Source of the DNA: CAYWVO01 sp964461835
GTDB lineage: Bacteria; Zixibacteria; MSB-5A5; WJJR01; JAJRUJ01
Direction: 5' to 3'
Assembly (NCBI GenBank): GCA_964461835.1
Contig: CAYWVO010000010.1
Span: 1-64,000, forward strand
DNA: 64,000 bases
The notes below the pieces were generated by a model. It did not search any database. It had not been told where the DNA came from and saw nothing but the letters and a program-made list of their open reading frames with translations. How positions within the stretch are numbered: position 1 is the stretch's first letter; every line of letters begins with the position of its first letter. A program made the position numbers and the translations under genes. Positions 33,965 through 42,213 of this stretch are shown here, in pieces.

Positions 33965-36781
33965 CTACTTCATCAACACCATGGTCTTCGACTGTCGGAC
34001 ACCTTGATCATTGTGGATGACGGCAAAATACACGCCGGAACTCACCGGGTTGCCCCGGTTGTCGGTGCCGTCCCAGGTATACCGATGCATTCCAGACTCC
34101 GCCACGCCTACATAGATCGTGGTCACCCGGCGACCAAGAACATCGTAGACCACGAGGGTGACCTCCTCGGCGGCAGAGGTTACCGAGAATTCAATGATTG
34201 TCTCAGCATTGAATGGATTTGGGTAATTCTGGCGCAGGTGAAACGTACCCGGCACTGCATTGGTGTCGGTAAACTCAAACTCTTCCTCGGTGTCCAGAAT
34301 ACCGGTGCTGAGATTTACCAGCCACTCCAATACACGCGACAGCGCCTGCTCCCGGGTGAAAATACCGTATTGAGTCAATTCGGAATTGACTGCCTCAAAG
34401 CCAAATCCCCAGAACACAACCTTGAATCCATCACGAGCGAGGGTCACCGCGCCGATCTGATCGGTGGGCTGTCCAGGTTCGAACGACGCATTGTAATACA
34501 TGCTGGGGAGTGTACCCGTTTCCGGAAGAAGGATATCTGAGCTCTGCTGGTTGGCTGCCGTACCGGGTCCCCCCAGGAGGAGGGACATTTCATCGGCGAC
34601 CGGATCACCGGCCAGGCCGTGTACGCCGATACCCTCCCGGCTGTCAAAGTAACGCACACCAAGATATTCTTTCATAAATGTGGAATCTGCACTGGCGGAG
34701 AGGGTTTGGGCGATATCCTGCCCGGTCATAAACAGACTCCCCCCACCATCGAGGTACCCGGTCAGGGCATCGATATCGGCCGAGTGCAGGATTGTTTCCG
34801 TACGCGGTTTTCCCGTAAACCAGAGGACCATCGGGTACCCCGCCAGCGTTGCGGCAGAGGGTGAGCCCTGGCTGAATTTATCATGCACCGCGTACGGGAC
34901 ACGGAGTCCTTCCAGCGCATCAGTATAGTAGTGGGCGTAATTGGAATTGAGGTGACGGTTATCGTCGTCAACTACCAACACTTGCTTGGGACCGAGGTCG
35001 ACACTCAGCGTTTCGGCAAAGGTGAATTCGCCACCTTCAGCGGAGTAGGTAATGATGAACTCAGTTATTTCCGGCTGGATACCCGCCGCCACGGAAAAAA
35101 CGACCGGGTCTTCGAAGTTGAGATAGGGGTCACCGGATTCCATGAGTGGAATCGTGTATTGCGCGGTACTGAATTGCACGGCGGGATGTTCGCAGGTGAC
35201 TGTGACCTCAACATCGGACGTGGTTTTCCAGACATTGCGACTGGTAATCAACATATCGACGGTTTCACCCGGATCGGGGGTCCCATCGTTGTCACCACCG
35301 GCAAGATCGTCGAACACGTGGCTGATATATTCAATGCGCGGACGCGAGAATCGCACATCCAGATTGGCGGTCATCGTGGCGCCCGGTGCGGAAATATTCC
35401 AGACTGCCACCTCGGTAATGATACCACTATAGCCGCGCGAGCTGGGTTCGGTCAAATCATCAAATTCAATGGTTTGGTCGGTGTAAAGGTCCTGATTATC
35501 GCCGGTATTGGTATAACTTTCGAGGTCATAGTCACCATCCGCCTGCACTACCGCCGCCAGGTAGTGTTGGCTTGGGTCGCCGATACCGGGGATGTATTCC
35601 TGATTATTTACGGTACTATATAATTTTGATTCATCAATGCGCATAATCAGCAGGCCCGATCCGGGTAGCTCCGAATCGAAACCGGTCGCATAGCGATTAG
35701 CCACTAGAAAATATTCACTGCTGGGCAAACCCGGAATCCAGAGACGGAAGACATCCGGCGACGTCGCAAACGCCGAAATTTCCTGATTCACCCGGTTGGT
35801 CTGCACCGCATCGACCGTGACCCAGCCCAACACCGATTTACACCAGGGGTCGAAGTGCGCGGGAGTATTGGAATTATCCAGGTAATTACCGCTACCCATA
35901 ATCGACCAGGAGCCGACGCCGTAGGAAGAACCATCGAGATCATACAAGTCCGGCAAACCGAAAATATGTCCCCACTCATGGCAGAGCGTGCCAATACCAT
36001 TGACCCCGCCACCGGCAAACGAGCCATGTTCTTCCGGCTGCACGGTGTAATTGAAGATTCGTGCACCATCGAGAAAAAGAGGCTGATCCCCAGGGATTTG
36101 CCACTGGTGTGATTGCATGGCGGTCGAGTCGGCAGATTCTTCGAAACCATATCCCGCCACGATAAGCATGACCCCATCCACTTCGTTGTCACCATTGAGA
36201 TCGTATTGTGAAAAATCTACTAAGGCGTCTGCGGCGTTACATGCATCTTTTGCCATCGTCTGGGAATTTGGTTCATCGCCAAGCCCTATCGCGTCGCCAA
36301 CATAGTAGGAATACGGTTCCGGCATCATAATCGGACCATAGACGTCACCGGTTATATCTACAGCACCGTAAGAAGCTTCCCGGTAGTATTCACGCATGCT
36401 GCCGGTGGGGAATTCGCCAACCGAGAACAGCATGCTGTCGATATAGCCGACACTGGTACTGACGTCCCCGTCCGCCCAGAGATTGTCGGAAAACTCCAGC
36501 AGGAGACACGGTATTCGGGTTGCGAAGCCATCTGAGGTCTGATTGACACCGGCGGCCAGGGTATTCTTGCCCGGCAGCCGGTGTGCATCCATTCCGGCAG
36601 CACGGGCTTTCAGGATAATCTCTTTGGTGCGTTCCCACCGACCATCTTCTTTGAGGGCCTGTTTGACATCTGGATGAATATCCACTGCGAGCGCAGCGTG
36701 GGGTATGGCGAAAGCAATCGCCAAGAGCGCAATCGCCGCCATGGCGAGCTGCGCGATCCGAGAGCGTGTATCGTTTTCCAT
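33965..36781 (-). CDS. Secreted M6-family metalloprotease with T9SS sorting tail
   Basis: This secreted protease of about 938 aa has a signal peptide ending at 'PHAALA' and an M6 (immune inhibitor A-like) catalytic domain with the zinc motif 'CHEWGHIFGLPDLYD' followed by 'GSWSIMGSGNYLDN'. A central region contains a CARDB-like or Ig segment. A second part resembles a flavodoxin/GATase-like fold ('VLVVDDDNRHLNSNYAHYYT', 'GGSLFMTGQDIAQTLSA'). The C-terminal T9SS tail carries 'LRQNYPNPFN' and ends '...SKTMVLMK'. The ATG at 36781 is chosen because the longer frame has no signal. It starts 14 bp after the S8 protease stop codon, so the two proteases are one operon. Confidence 0.9.
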   Translation of the reverse strand: MENDTRSRIAQLAMAAIALLAIAFAIPHAALAVDIHPDVKQALKEDGRWERTKEIILKARAAGMDAHRLPGKNTLAAGVNQTSDGFATRIPCLLLEFSDNLWADGDVSTSVGYIDSMLFSVGEFPTGSMREYYREASYGAVDITGDVYGPIMMPEPYSYYVGDAIGLGDEPNSQTMAKDACNAADALVDFSQYDLNGDNEVDGVMLIVAGYGFEESADSTAMQSHQWQIPGDQPLFLDGARIFNYTVQPEEHGSFAGGGVNGIGTLCHEWGHIFGLPDLYDLDGSSYGVGSWSIMGSGNYLDNSNTPAHFDPWCKSVLGWVTVDAVQTNRVNQEISAFATSPDVFRLWIPGLPSSEYFLVANRYATGFDSELPGSGLLIMRIDESKLYSTVNNQEYIPGIGDPSQHYLAAVVQADGDYDLESYTNTGDNQDLYTDQTIEFDDLTEPSSRGYSGIITEVAVWNISAPGATMTANLDVRFSRPRIEYISHVFDDLAGGDNDGTPDPGETVDMLITSRNVWKTTSDVEVTVTCEHPAVQFSTAQYTIPLMESGDPYLNFEDPVVFSVAAGIQPEITEFIITYSAEGGEFTFAETLSVDLGPKQVLVVDDDNRHLNSNYAHYYTDALEGLRVPYAVHDKFSQGSPSAATLAGYPMVLWFTGKPRTETILHSADIDALTGYLDGGGSLFMTGQDIAQTLSASADSTFMKEYLGVRYFDSREGIGVHGLAGDPVADEMSLLLGGPGTAANQQSSDILLPETGTLPSMYYNASFEPGQPTDQIGAVTLARDGFKVVFWGFGFEAVNSELTQYGIFTREQALSRVLEWLVNLSTGILDTEEEFEFTDTNAVPGTFHLRQNYPNPFNAETIIEFSVTSAAEEVTLVVYDVLGRRVTTIYVGVAESGMHRYTWDGTDNRGNPVSSGVYFAVIHNDQGVRQSKTMVLMK

Positions 36782-36795
36782 AGTATACTTGTCGG

Positions 36796-39738
36796 CTACT
36801 TGAGCAGAACCATTTTGCGGGTCTTGGTCATTGATTTGGTGCTGACCCGCGTGAAGTAAATGCCCGAGGAGAGTGCCCGGCCCTGATCGTCTCTTCCCAT
36901 CCACCGTATCACATGCCTCCCCGCCGGGCGATAGTCATTCAGCAGGAGGCTCACGCGCCGCCCCAACACATCATAGACCGCGACAGAAACCTGCCCCCCG
37001 ACGGACGTCTCAAAAGAAATACGCGTATCCGGGTTGAAGGGGTTTGGATAATTCTGGTATAAGACTAATTCCGGAGCATCAGGAATGACATCTTCTTCGT
37101 CAGTAAGACCGGTGGCCATGGCGTAGCGATCCCGCGCCGCAGCCGCGGCTTGATAAAATTCATCAATTGTCGTCCCCGAGCAGAGCGCGAAGGCCACAAT
37201 CGCCGAATCACCCGGCGCCAGGTCGTATGGTCCCATCACCACCGTGCCGCACCAGTCGGCGGCACGTTGGGGCGCTTCGATTACGCCGGTATATTGCAGC
37301 ATTTGCTGTTTTTCGAAACTGCTGAAGGTACGCTTGCCGGCTCCGTTTTCGTAGAAGTTAACTGTTTGCATCGACCGGTTCAGGGCTACCACCCCTACCA
37401 GTGCTTCAACATCCAGGCGATATTGATAGTATAGATTTTCCTCCGCGTTAACCTGAATCAGATCCTGTTGAAAGGCACCGGGGATATCCCAGTCAGAGAA
37501 AAACCCGACGGTCAGATCGTCGAGCCCATGTTCACTTTCGTTGAAAATCGTCCACTCAATAAGGATGGCCCCATCCGCCGCCGAGCCCGATAACATGACC
37601 GCTTCCTGCCGTACCGATACGCCGAGGGGATGTACGGCGTCAGCATCGTCAAATAGAGCCGATAGCGTTTCCCCACCCGCGGTATTTAAACTAACGGCTT
37701 CGTCGATACCCAGCGCGAGCGGTTTGAAATCGCCGTCGTGGGTACCAGGATCATCATTGCGCAGCTCATCTACCACAATACCACCGGCGCCTAGCACTAA
37801 TCCCGCTTCATAGAGAAAATTACTGCCGGTATGTTCATGGTGATAGCCAATACCGCCGACCGGGACATTCGAGGACTCGTGCAATCCAATTAAGCCAAAA
37901 TTGGAGAGCGTCACGCCGACGGTGCCGTTATGCAGATTATCCCACTTGCCGTTGTAGGGAATTCCGGCAACCATAGCCAGATCTTCGCGTAATACACCGG
38001 CGATCTTTGGACCGGAGACCGCAAGCGTGAACGCCAGAGAATCTCCAATCGCTATTTGATCGCTCAGGGTAAGATCGAAGGCACCCTGTGCTAAAGCGTC
38101 GCCTTGCTCGTCAAAAACCAAAATAACTGAATCATTTGAAATGTTCACTGCTGAGTTCTGGGAACTCAACCGGGCGGTGACCTGCGCGCCGGGTTCAAAC
38201 AAACCTTGTACGGTAAGCTGCAATGTCCCCTGATCCCCTGAGTCGAACAGGTTGTTTTGTCCGTCCTGGAAAACAACGTTTGAGACGGTTAACTCCGGAT
38301 TCTGCGGCGCGGGCAACAACTCGAATGCCGCGGCGAGATCAATCATTCCCATGCCGGATTCGTTATCCTCGCCCGGATCTTCAATATCAATCGCCGACAG
38401 CAGCAAGGCCGATTTCATCTGCTCCGGGGTTAGATCAGGATTGTATTGACGGAACAAGGCGATGGCCGCCGCGACATGGGGTGCAGCCATCGACGTGCCG
38501 TTGATCAGCTTGTAGGTGCCGTCTTTGTAGGAAGAACGAATTCCCACGCCCGGTGCGACGATTTCGGGCTTTTTGACGCTGAAATCACAGGTGGACGGGC
38601 CACGGGAGGAGAAATCGGGAACACGCAGGCCCAGATCAACGGTATTGACTGCTCCGACAGCAAATGAATTACTTGGAGAACTGGCGCGAGTTGCCGGGTT
38701 ACGAATCGTTTCCGAGTTTGGCCCCTCGTTCCCGGCGGCGAAGACACAAACTATTCCCAGCGCTTCCAGGTTATCGATTGCATCCCAGAATTTTTCGTCA
38801 CACGGTTTCATGAAGCCCTTGGGAATGCCCCAGGAGTTGCAAATGACATCGGGCACGTCGTCCATCGTTACCGGATCACCGTCCGGATTTGCTGCCCACT
38901 CAAAGGCGGATAAAATATCACTAATCGTTTGCGAAAGCGTCCGTCCACGGTCAATAACCCCGGCGGTCATCCAGCGTGCACCCGGAGCGACACCAATCGT
39001 GTCAGCGCCGTCGTGGCCGACCATGATTCCCATCACATGCGTGCCGTGGCCGCTGGCGTCGTTCGGTTCGGTTGACGCCCGAGGATCAAACCAGCCAAGC
39101 TCGGTGTTGCCATCATGACCTTTCCACGTATTGACAAGGGCCGGATGGTCACCGTCAACACCGGTATCGATACTGCAAATGAGTCGGCCATCGCCAGTCA
39201 GTCCCCGATTCCAGAGCGCGCGGACGCCGACGGCTTCCAGATTTTCGGCCGCACCCTCGGCGGATTCCGCCGCACTGAGTGCGACCGGCGCAATCAACTC
39301 GACTGGAATATCCGCTGCAACTTCGGCGACACCCTTCAGCTTCCTGAGAAGCGCAATCTCTGACGCCCTTCCGCGAACCTGGATGACATTCGAGATCCAG
39401 AATTGCCTGACCGAAACCAGTTCTCCCCGGCTCAAGCGAGAGCGGAGTTCTTGCATGATATGTTCCTGCGCGTCGGCAGTTTCGGTCTGCAGAATGTGCA
39501 TCGCTGTTGCATAGCGACTCTTTGCCGTACTTTGCTGGTGAGCGCGCTGGAGCGCCCGGTAGCCGATATCGTTGGTTTTGTCGACAACCAGCAAGGCAGT
39601 GACTGTGTCGGTTGGTGCAGCCTGGGCCAGCAGGTTTTGCAGCGGTGCATCGATGGTTGCGGCTGACGCCGGTGGGACAGTGAGAATGCAACAACTTGCA
39701 AGAGAAACGGTGGCGGCAAATCTAATTATTTGAGTCAT
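36796..39738 (-). CDS. Secreted S8-family subtilisin-like serine protease with T9SS sorting tail
   Basis: This secreted protease of about 980 aa starts at the ATG at 39738 (GAAGGGA upstream), giving the signal peptide 'AATVSLASCCILTVPPASA'. A propeptide-like region (about 30-170) is followed by a subtilisin domain with Asp in 'CSIDTGVDGDHP', His in 'GHGTHVMG', oxyanion Asn in 'FAAGNEGPNS' and Ser in 'NGTSMAAPHVAA'. Beta-sandwich domains follow, and the T9SS tail has 'LYQNYPNPFNPDTRISF', ending '...TRKMVLLK'. The triad is intact. It is co-transcribed with the M6 protease, suggesting joint digestion of extracellular protein. Confidence 0.93.
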   Translation of the reverse strand: MTQIIRFAATVSLASCCILTVPPASAATIDAPLQNLLAQAAPTDTVTALLVVDKTNDIGYRALQRAHQQSTAKSRYATAMHILQTETADAQEHIMQELRSRLSRGELVSVRQFWISNVIQVRGRASEIALLRKLKGVAEVAADIPVELIAPVALSAAESAEGAAENLEAVGVRALWNRGLTGDGRLICSIDTGVDGDHPALVNTWKGHDGNTELGWFDPRASTEPNDASGHGTHVMGIMVGHDGADTIGVAPGARWMTAGVIDRGRTLSQTISDILSAFEWAANPDGDPVTMDDVPDVICNSWGIPKGFMKPCDEKFWDAIDNLEALGIVCVFAAGNEGPNSETIRNPATRASSPSNSFAVGAVNTVDLGLRVPDFSSRGPSTCDFSVKKPEIVAPGVGIRSSYKDGTYKLINGTSMAAPHVAAAIALFRQYNPDLTPEQMKSALLLSAIDIEDPGEDNESGMGMIDLAAAFELLPAPQNPELTVSNVVFQDGQNNLFDSGDQGTLQLTVQGLFEPGAQVTARLSSQNSAVNISNDSVILVFDEQGDALAQGAFDLTLSDQIAIGDSLAFTLAVSGPKIAGVLREDLAMVAGIPYNGKWDNLHNGTVGVTLSNFGLIGLHESSNVPVGGIGYHHEHTGSNFLYEAGLVLGAGGIVVDELRNDDPGTHDGDFKPLALGIDEAVSLNTAGGETLSALFDDADAVHPLGVSVRQEAVMLSGSAADGAILIEWTIFNESEHGLDDLTVGFFSDWDIPGAFQQDLIQVNAEENLYYQYRLDVEALVGVVALNRSMQTVNFYENGAGKRTFSSFEKQQMLQYTGVIEAPQRAADWCGTVVMGPYDLAPGDSAIVAFALCSGTTIDEFYQAAAAARDRYAMATGLTDEEDVIPDAPELVLYQNYPNPFNPDTRISFETSVGGQVSVAVYDVLGRRVSLLLNDYRPAGRHVIRWMGRDDQGRALSSGIYFTRVSTKSMTKTRKMVLLK

Positions 39739-40163
39739 AAGATTTTCCCTTCTTCCACCGTCTCTTCTGCGCAAACTCAGTGCCGCCAATTAGCGGCGCC
39801 GACAAATTCCTCAGTTAATTCCCGCTCACCGGAGCTTCTGGAAAACTGTTCTCATTGTGTTAAGCTACAACGAGTTACAAATCCAGCACTTGTCCGGTGA
39901 GTTTTGATGGTTCGATCCACTTGTGCAGGTGAGTCTGCGGTCCGTTCGCCCAGTGCAGTTTCATGCGCATGTGGTCCTTCATCTGCAAATCCCTGCGCGC
40001 ATGAGGCGGTTGCTCGATATGGATGCGGCCACAGAACAGCACCGCCGGGAGAACGAGATGTCTACTGTGATGCACCATAGCCCCTTCCGGACCTCGCCCA
40101 AAGATAGTGATTTGAGGATGGTTTGACAAGAAATCAATCACCCGGAGAGTACCACAAAAATAA
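39739..40163. other. Non-coding gap between the S8 protease and the next T9SS gene
   Basis: I see no convincing gene. An 88-codon minus frame from a GTG at 40141 has no ribosome site and no family resemblance. A GCCGC/GCGGC hairpin lies near 39782-39797 without a T-run. The stretch must hold the promoter of the S8-M6 operon; I could not pick a good -35/-10 pair. Confidence 0.5.
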
Positions 40164-40191
40164 CCCGGCCCCTTCGGGGATTGGGGCCGGG
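40164..40191 (-). terminator. Rho-independent terminator of the T9SS protein gene at 40.2-41.9 kb
   Basis: A perfect 9-bp stem of C/G pairs (40164-40172 with 40183-40191) with a 10-base loop is followed on the minus strand by TTATTTTTG. It lies 28 bp past the stop codon of the minus-strand gene at 40219. Confidence 0.9.
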
Positions 40192-40218
40192 TCCACAGGA
40201 GTAGAGCGCGGTTGAGTT

Positions 40219-41922
40219 CTATTTCATGAGTAACATCTTGCGGCTCTGGATCCTATCGCTTAGAACCAGCCGGTAAAAATACACGCCACTGGCCAGGGCA
40301 GCACCGGTTTCCGAGCGACCATCCCAGCGAACAGCATGGGTTCCGGCATCACGGAAACCGAGATCGAACGTGCGCACGGTTTGCCCCAGGACATTGTAAA
40401 TAATCAAATCAACGTGATCGCGGCTGGGCATCGTAAACTGAATTGTTGTCTCCGGATTGAACGGATTCGGGTAGTTCTGGGCCAGTTCGAATTCCTGGGG
40501 TATGCCGTTCTCTTCTTCTTCCAGCACTGAGGTCGGGATGGTGTAAATGGTCCGGATCATCCAGTCGGCATACGGCCAACTGGTCCAGCCTTGGGAGCGA
40601 TCGTACCAGTACGAGCGTCCGTCCGCTTGCGTCGTGTCGGCGCCAACACCGGGCGCAGTTGGTGAATCGGCCAGCCACTGCAATACGACATAGTAATGGC
40701 CGGCACTGATAATCGGTTGTGCCGCTTCCGGGATTTCAATTTCTGCCCACCCGGGGCCGTCATCCGCACTGATCGTAAACGGTCCGGCAAAGGGGTCACC
40801 GGGTTGACTCATCCCGGCACGCGTTATAGATACTTGGAACGGCGACGTGTCGTCTACGTACACGCGCAATTTCGTAACCCGGATCGGATAGGTCGGCGGT
40901 GTAAAGAGCGTGGCGAATGAATTGTCATTGCCCGCGATATCCGAAACAATCAGAAACTGGGACGGCCAGCCATTATCATATTGTAACTGATTCCCGGCTA
41001 AGGTAGTGAATTGGTGTGGCGCTGCCTTGCCGGCGGCCGGCTCGGTGGATTTATTACCAGCCGGTGAGCTGTCGATGGCTTCGATGTAGTATTTGACCGT
41101 GCTCATCGACGGCTGTGCCGGGATGCCCGCCGAGTATAAGCCGGCAACCAGGCTCATTGGTATTTTTTGATAATTGTTGCCACCATCGGTGGAAAAATAG
41201 AGGTACACACCTTGAATCCCGGTGGCATCGGCAATCCCCGCAGTAATAATCGATTGTCCATCGGAGGCGTAGGCCTCATCATCCGGATAATGTTCGATCG
41301 TCGGTGCCAGGACATCGGCGCCGTATGGCTTCACAAAGGCGCGAATATTCATGTCCACGTCCTCGACCCAATCCCAGGCTTGTGTTGGGCCTTTGTACCA
41401 CGAACGGCCGGTCCCGCCATCAGCGTCACCCGTGAGGTGCGGTGAATTTGCATTGAGATTTTTGATGGCAACGAAAAAATCGTCGCTGCCAACATCGAGC
41501 GGCACATCAAATTCCACCGCCTGTCGGGAAGCGTCGCCGGCAGCGGGGAACGGTATTGTGGAGGTTAACGCCTCTGTCGGACCATTTGCGCTGTCGCCGG
41601 CGTAAACAGTCAAGCCAACATCACCGGCCGTGCCTGTTTCGCTATAGGTGGTCAATTCGAAGTATACCAGCGAACAGGCCTGCGGAGGAGTGAACCGCAC
41701 CGCCCATTCGGCATCAATCGAGTCCAAAGAGGGAAAATAGTAGTACGGATCGGAATCATACGAGAGCCGCGTTTCGCCTGCCGTCACCGACAATTTCAGT
41801 TCCGGGGCGGCAACTGCTGGGTGATCAGCTTTTGGGGCAACAACTTCGCCACCATCCAAACTCAGGCCAAACGCCGGCATGCTGAAGACGAAGACACAAA
41901 GACAAATAATAACAGTACGCAT
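40219..41922 (-). CDS. Secreted protein with T9SS sorting tail, function unknown
   Basis: This 567-aa secreted protein has the signal 'VIICLCVFVFSMPAFG'. Two similar beta-sandwich regions (about residues 50-190 and 320-455), each with 'VRFTPP'/'LFTPPTYPI' and 'SYWYDRSQGW'/'RSWYKGPTQAW' elements, flank an Ig-like domain ('YYIEAIDSSPAGNKST'). The C-terminal T9SS tail reads 'LAQNYPNPFNPETTIQFTM' and ends '...SRKMLLMK'. GGGGG lies before the ATG. The internal repeat resembles carbohydrate-binding or lamin-tail-like jelly rolls, but I cannot name it. A strong terminator follows, and the gene is transcribed alone. Confidence 0.85.
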   Translation of the reverse strand: MRTVIICLCVFVFSMPAFGLSLDGGEVVAPKADHPAVAAPELKLSVTAGETRLSYDSDPYYYFPSLDSIDAEWAVRFTPPQACSLVYFELTTYSETGTAGDVGLTVYAGDSANGPTEALTSTIPFPAAGDASRQAVEFDVPLDVGSDDFFVAIKNLNANSPHLTGDADGGTGRSWYKGPTQAWDWVEDVDMNIRAFVKPYGADVLAPTIEHYPDDEAYASDGQSIITAGIADATGIQGVYLYFSTDGGNNYQKIPMSLVAGLYSAGIPAQPSMSTVKYYIEAIDSSPAGNKSTEPAAGKAAPHQFTTLAGNQLQYDNGWPSQFLIVSDIAGNDNSFATLFTPPTYPIRVTKLRVYVDDTSPFQVSITRAGMSQPGDPFAGPFTISADDGPGWAEIEIPEAAQPIISAGHYYVVLQWLADSPTAPGVGADTTQADGRSYWYDRSQGWTSWPYADWMIRTIYTIPTSVLEEEENGIPQEFELAQNYPNPFNPETTIQFTMPSRDHVDLIIYNVLGQTVRTFDLGFRDAGTHAVRWDGRSETGAALASGVYFYRLVLSDRIQSRKMLLMK

Positions 41923-42213
41923 TATGATCTACCCCCTGATTTCGGGTCATCTCTATAGCCACTTGCCATTTGCGCAAGCATCATGCCGAAAGCCCAAGCA
42001 ATAACGCGGGCCAAGTCACCGGACAGCCTCTCGGCCGCAACTCGCTGGCGAGAACGAGGTTTGAGACATCTCTGGTCGGGATTGCGTCCTGGTTTTCCGC
42101 CCCGTCCCACCGAAATTCTGCAAGTAGATGCATAAGTAGTTGTGCAAAGCGACGGAATATCACATTGTAAGGAATAGAGAAACCGGGGGGCGTTTTTCGT
42201 TTACGATACTAAT
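41923..42213. other. Divergent intergenic region
   Basis: It separates the minus-strand T9SS gene and the plus-strand glycosyltransferase gene and must hold both promoters. No small gene is supported. TACGAT (42202-42207) lies 6 bases before the plus-strand ATG. Confidence 0.5.

Noticed and set aside
36782..36904. 41-codon extension of the M6 protease frame
   Set aside because: It overlaps the S8 stop and tail and has no signal-like start; the ATG at 36781 precedes a clear signal peptide.
39875..40141. 88-codon minus-strand frame between the S8 gene and the T9SS gene
   Set aside because: GTG start with no ribosome site, His/Pro-rich random-looking sequence, no neighbours to support it.
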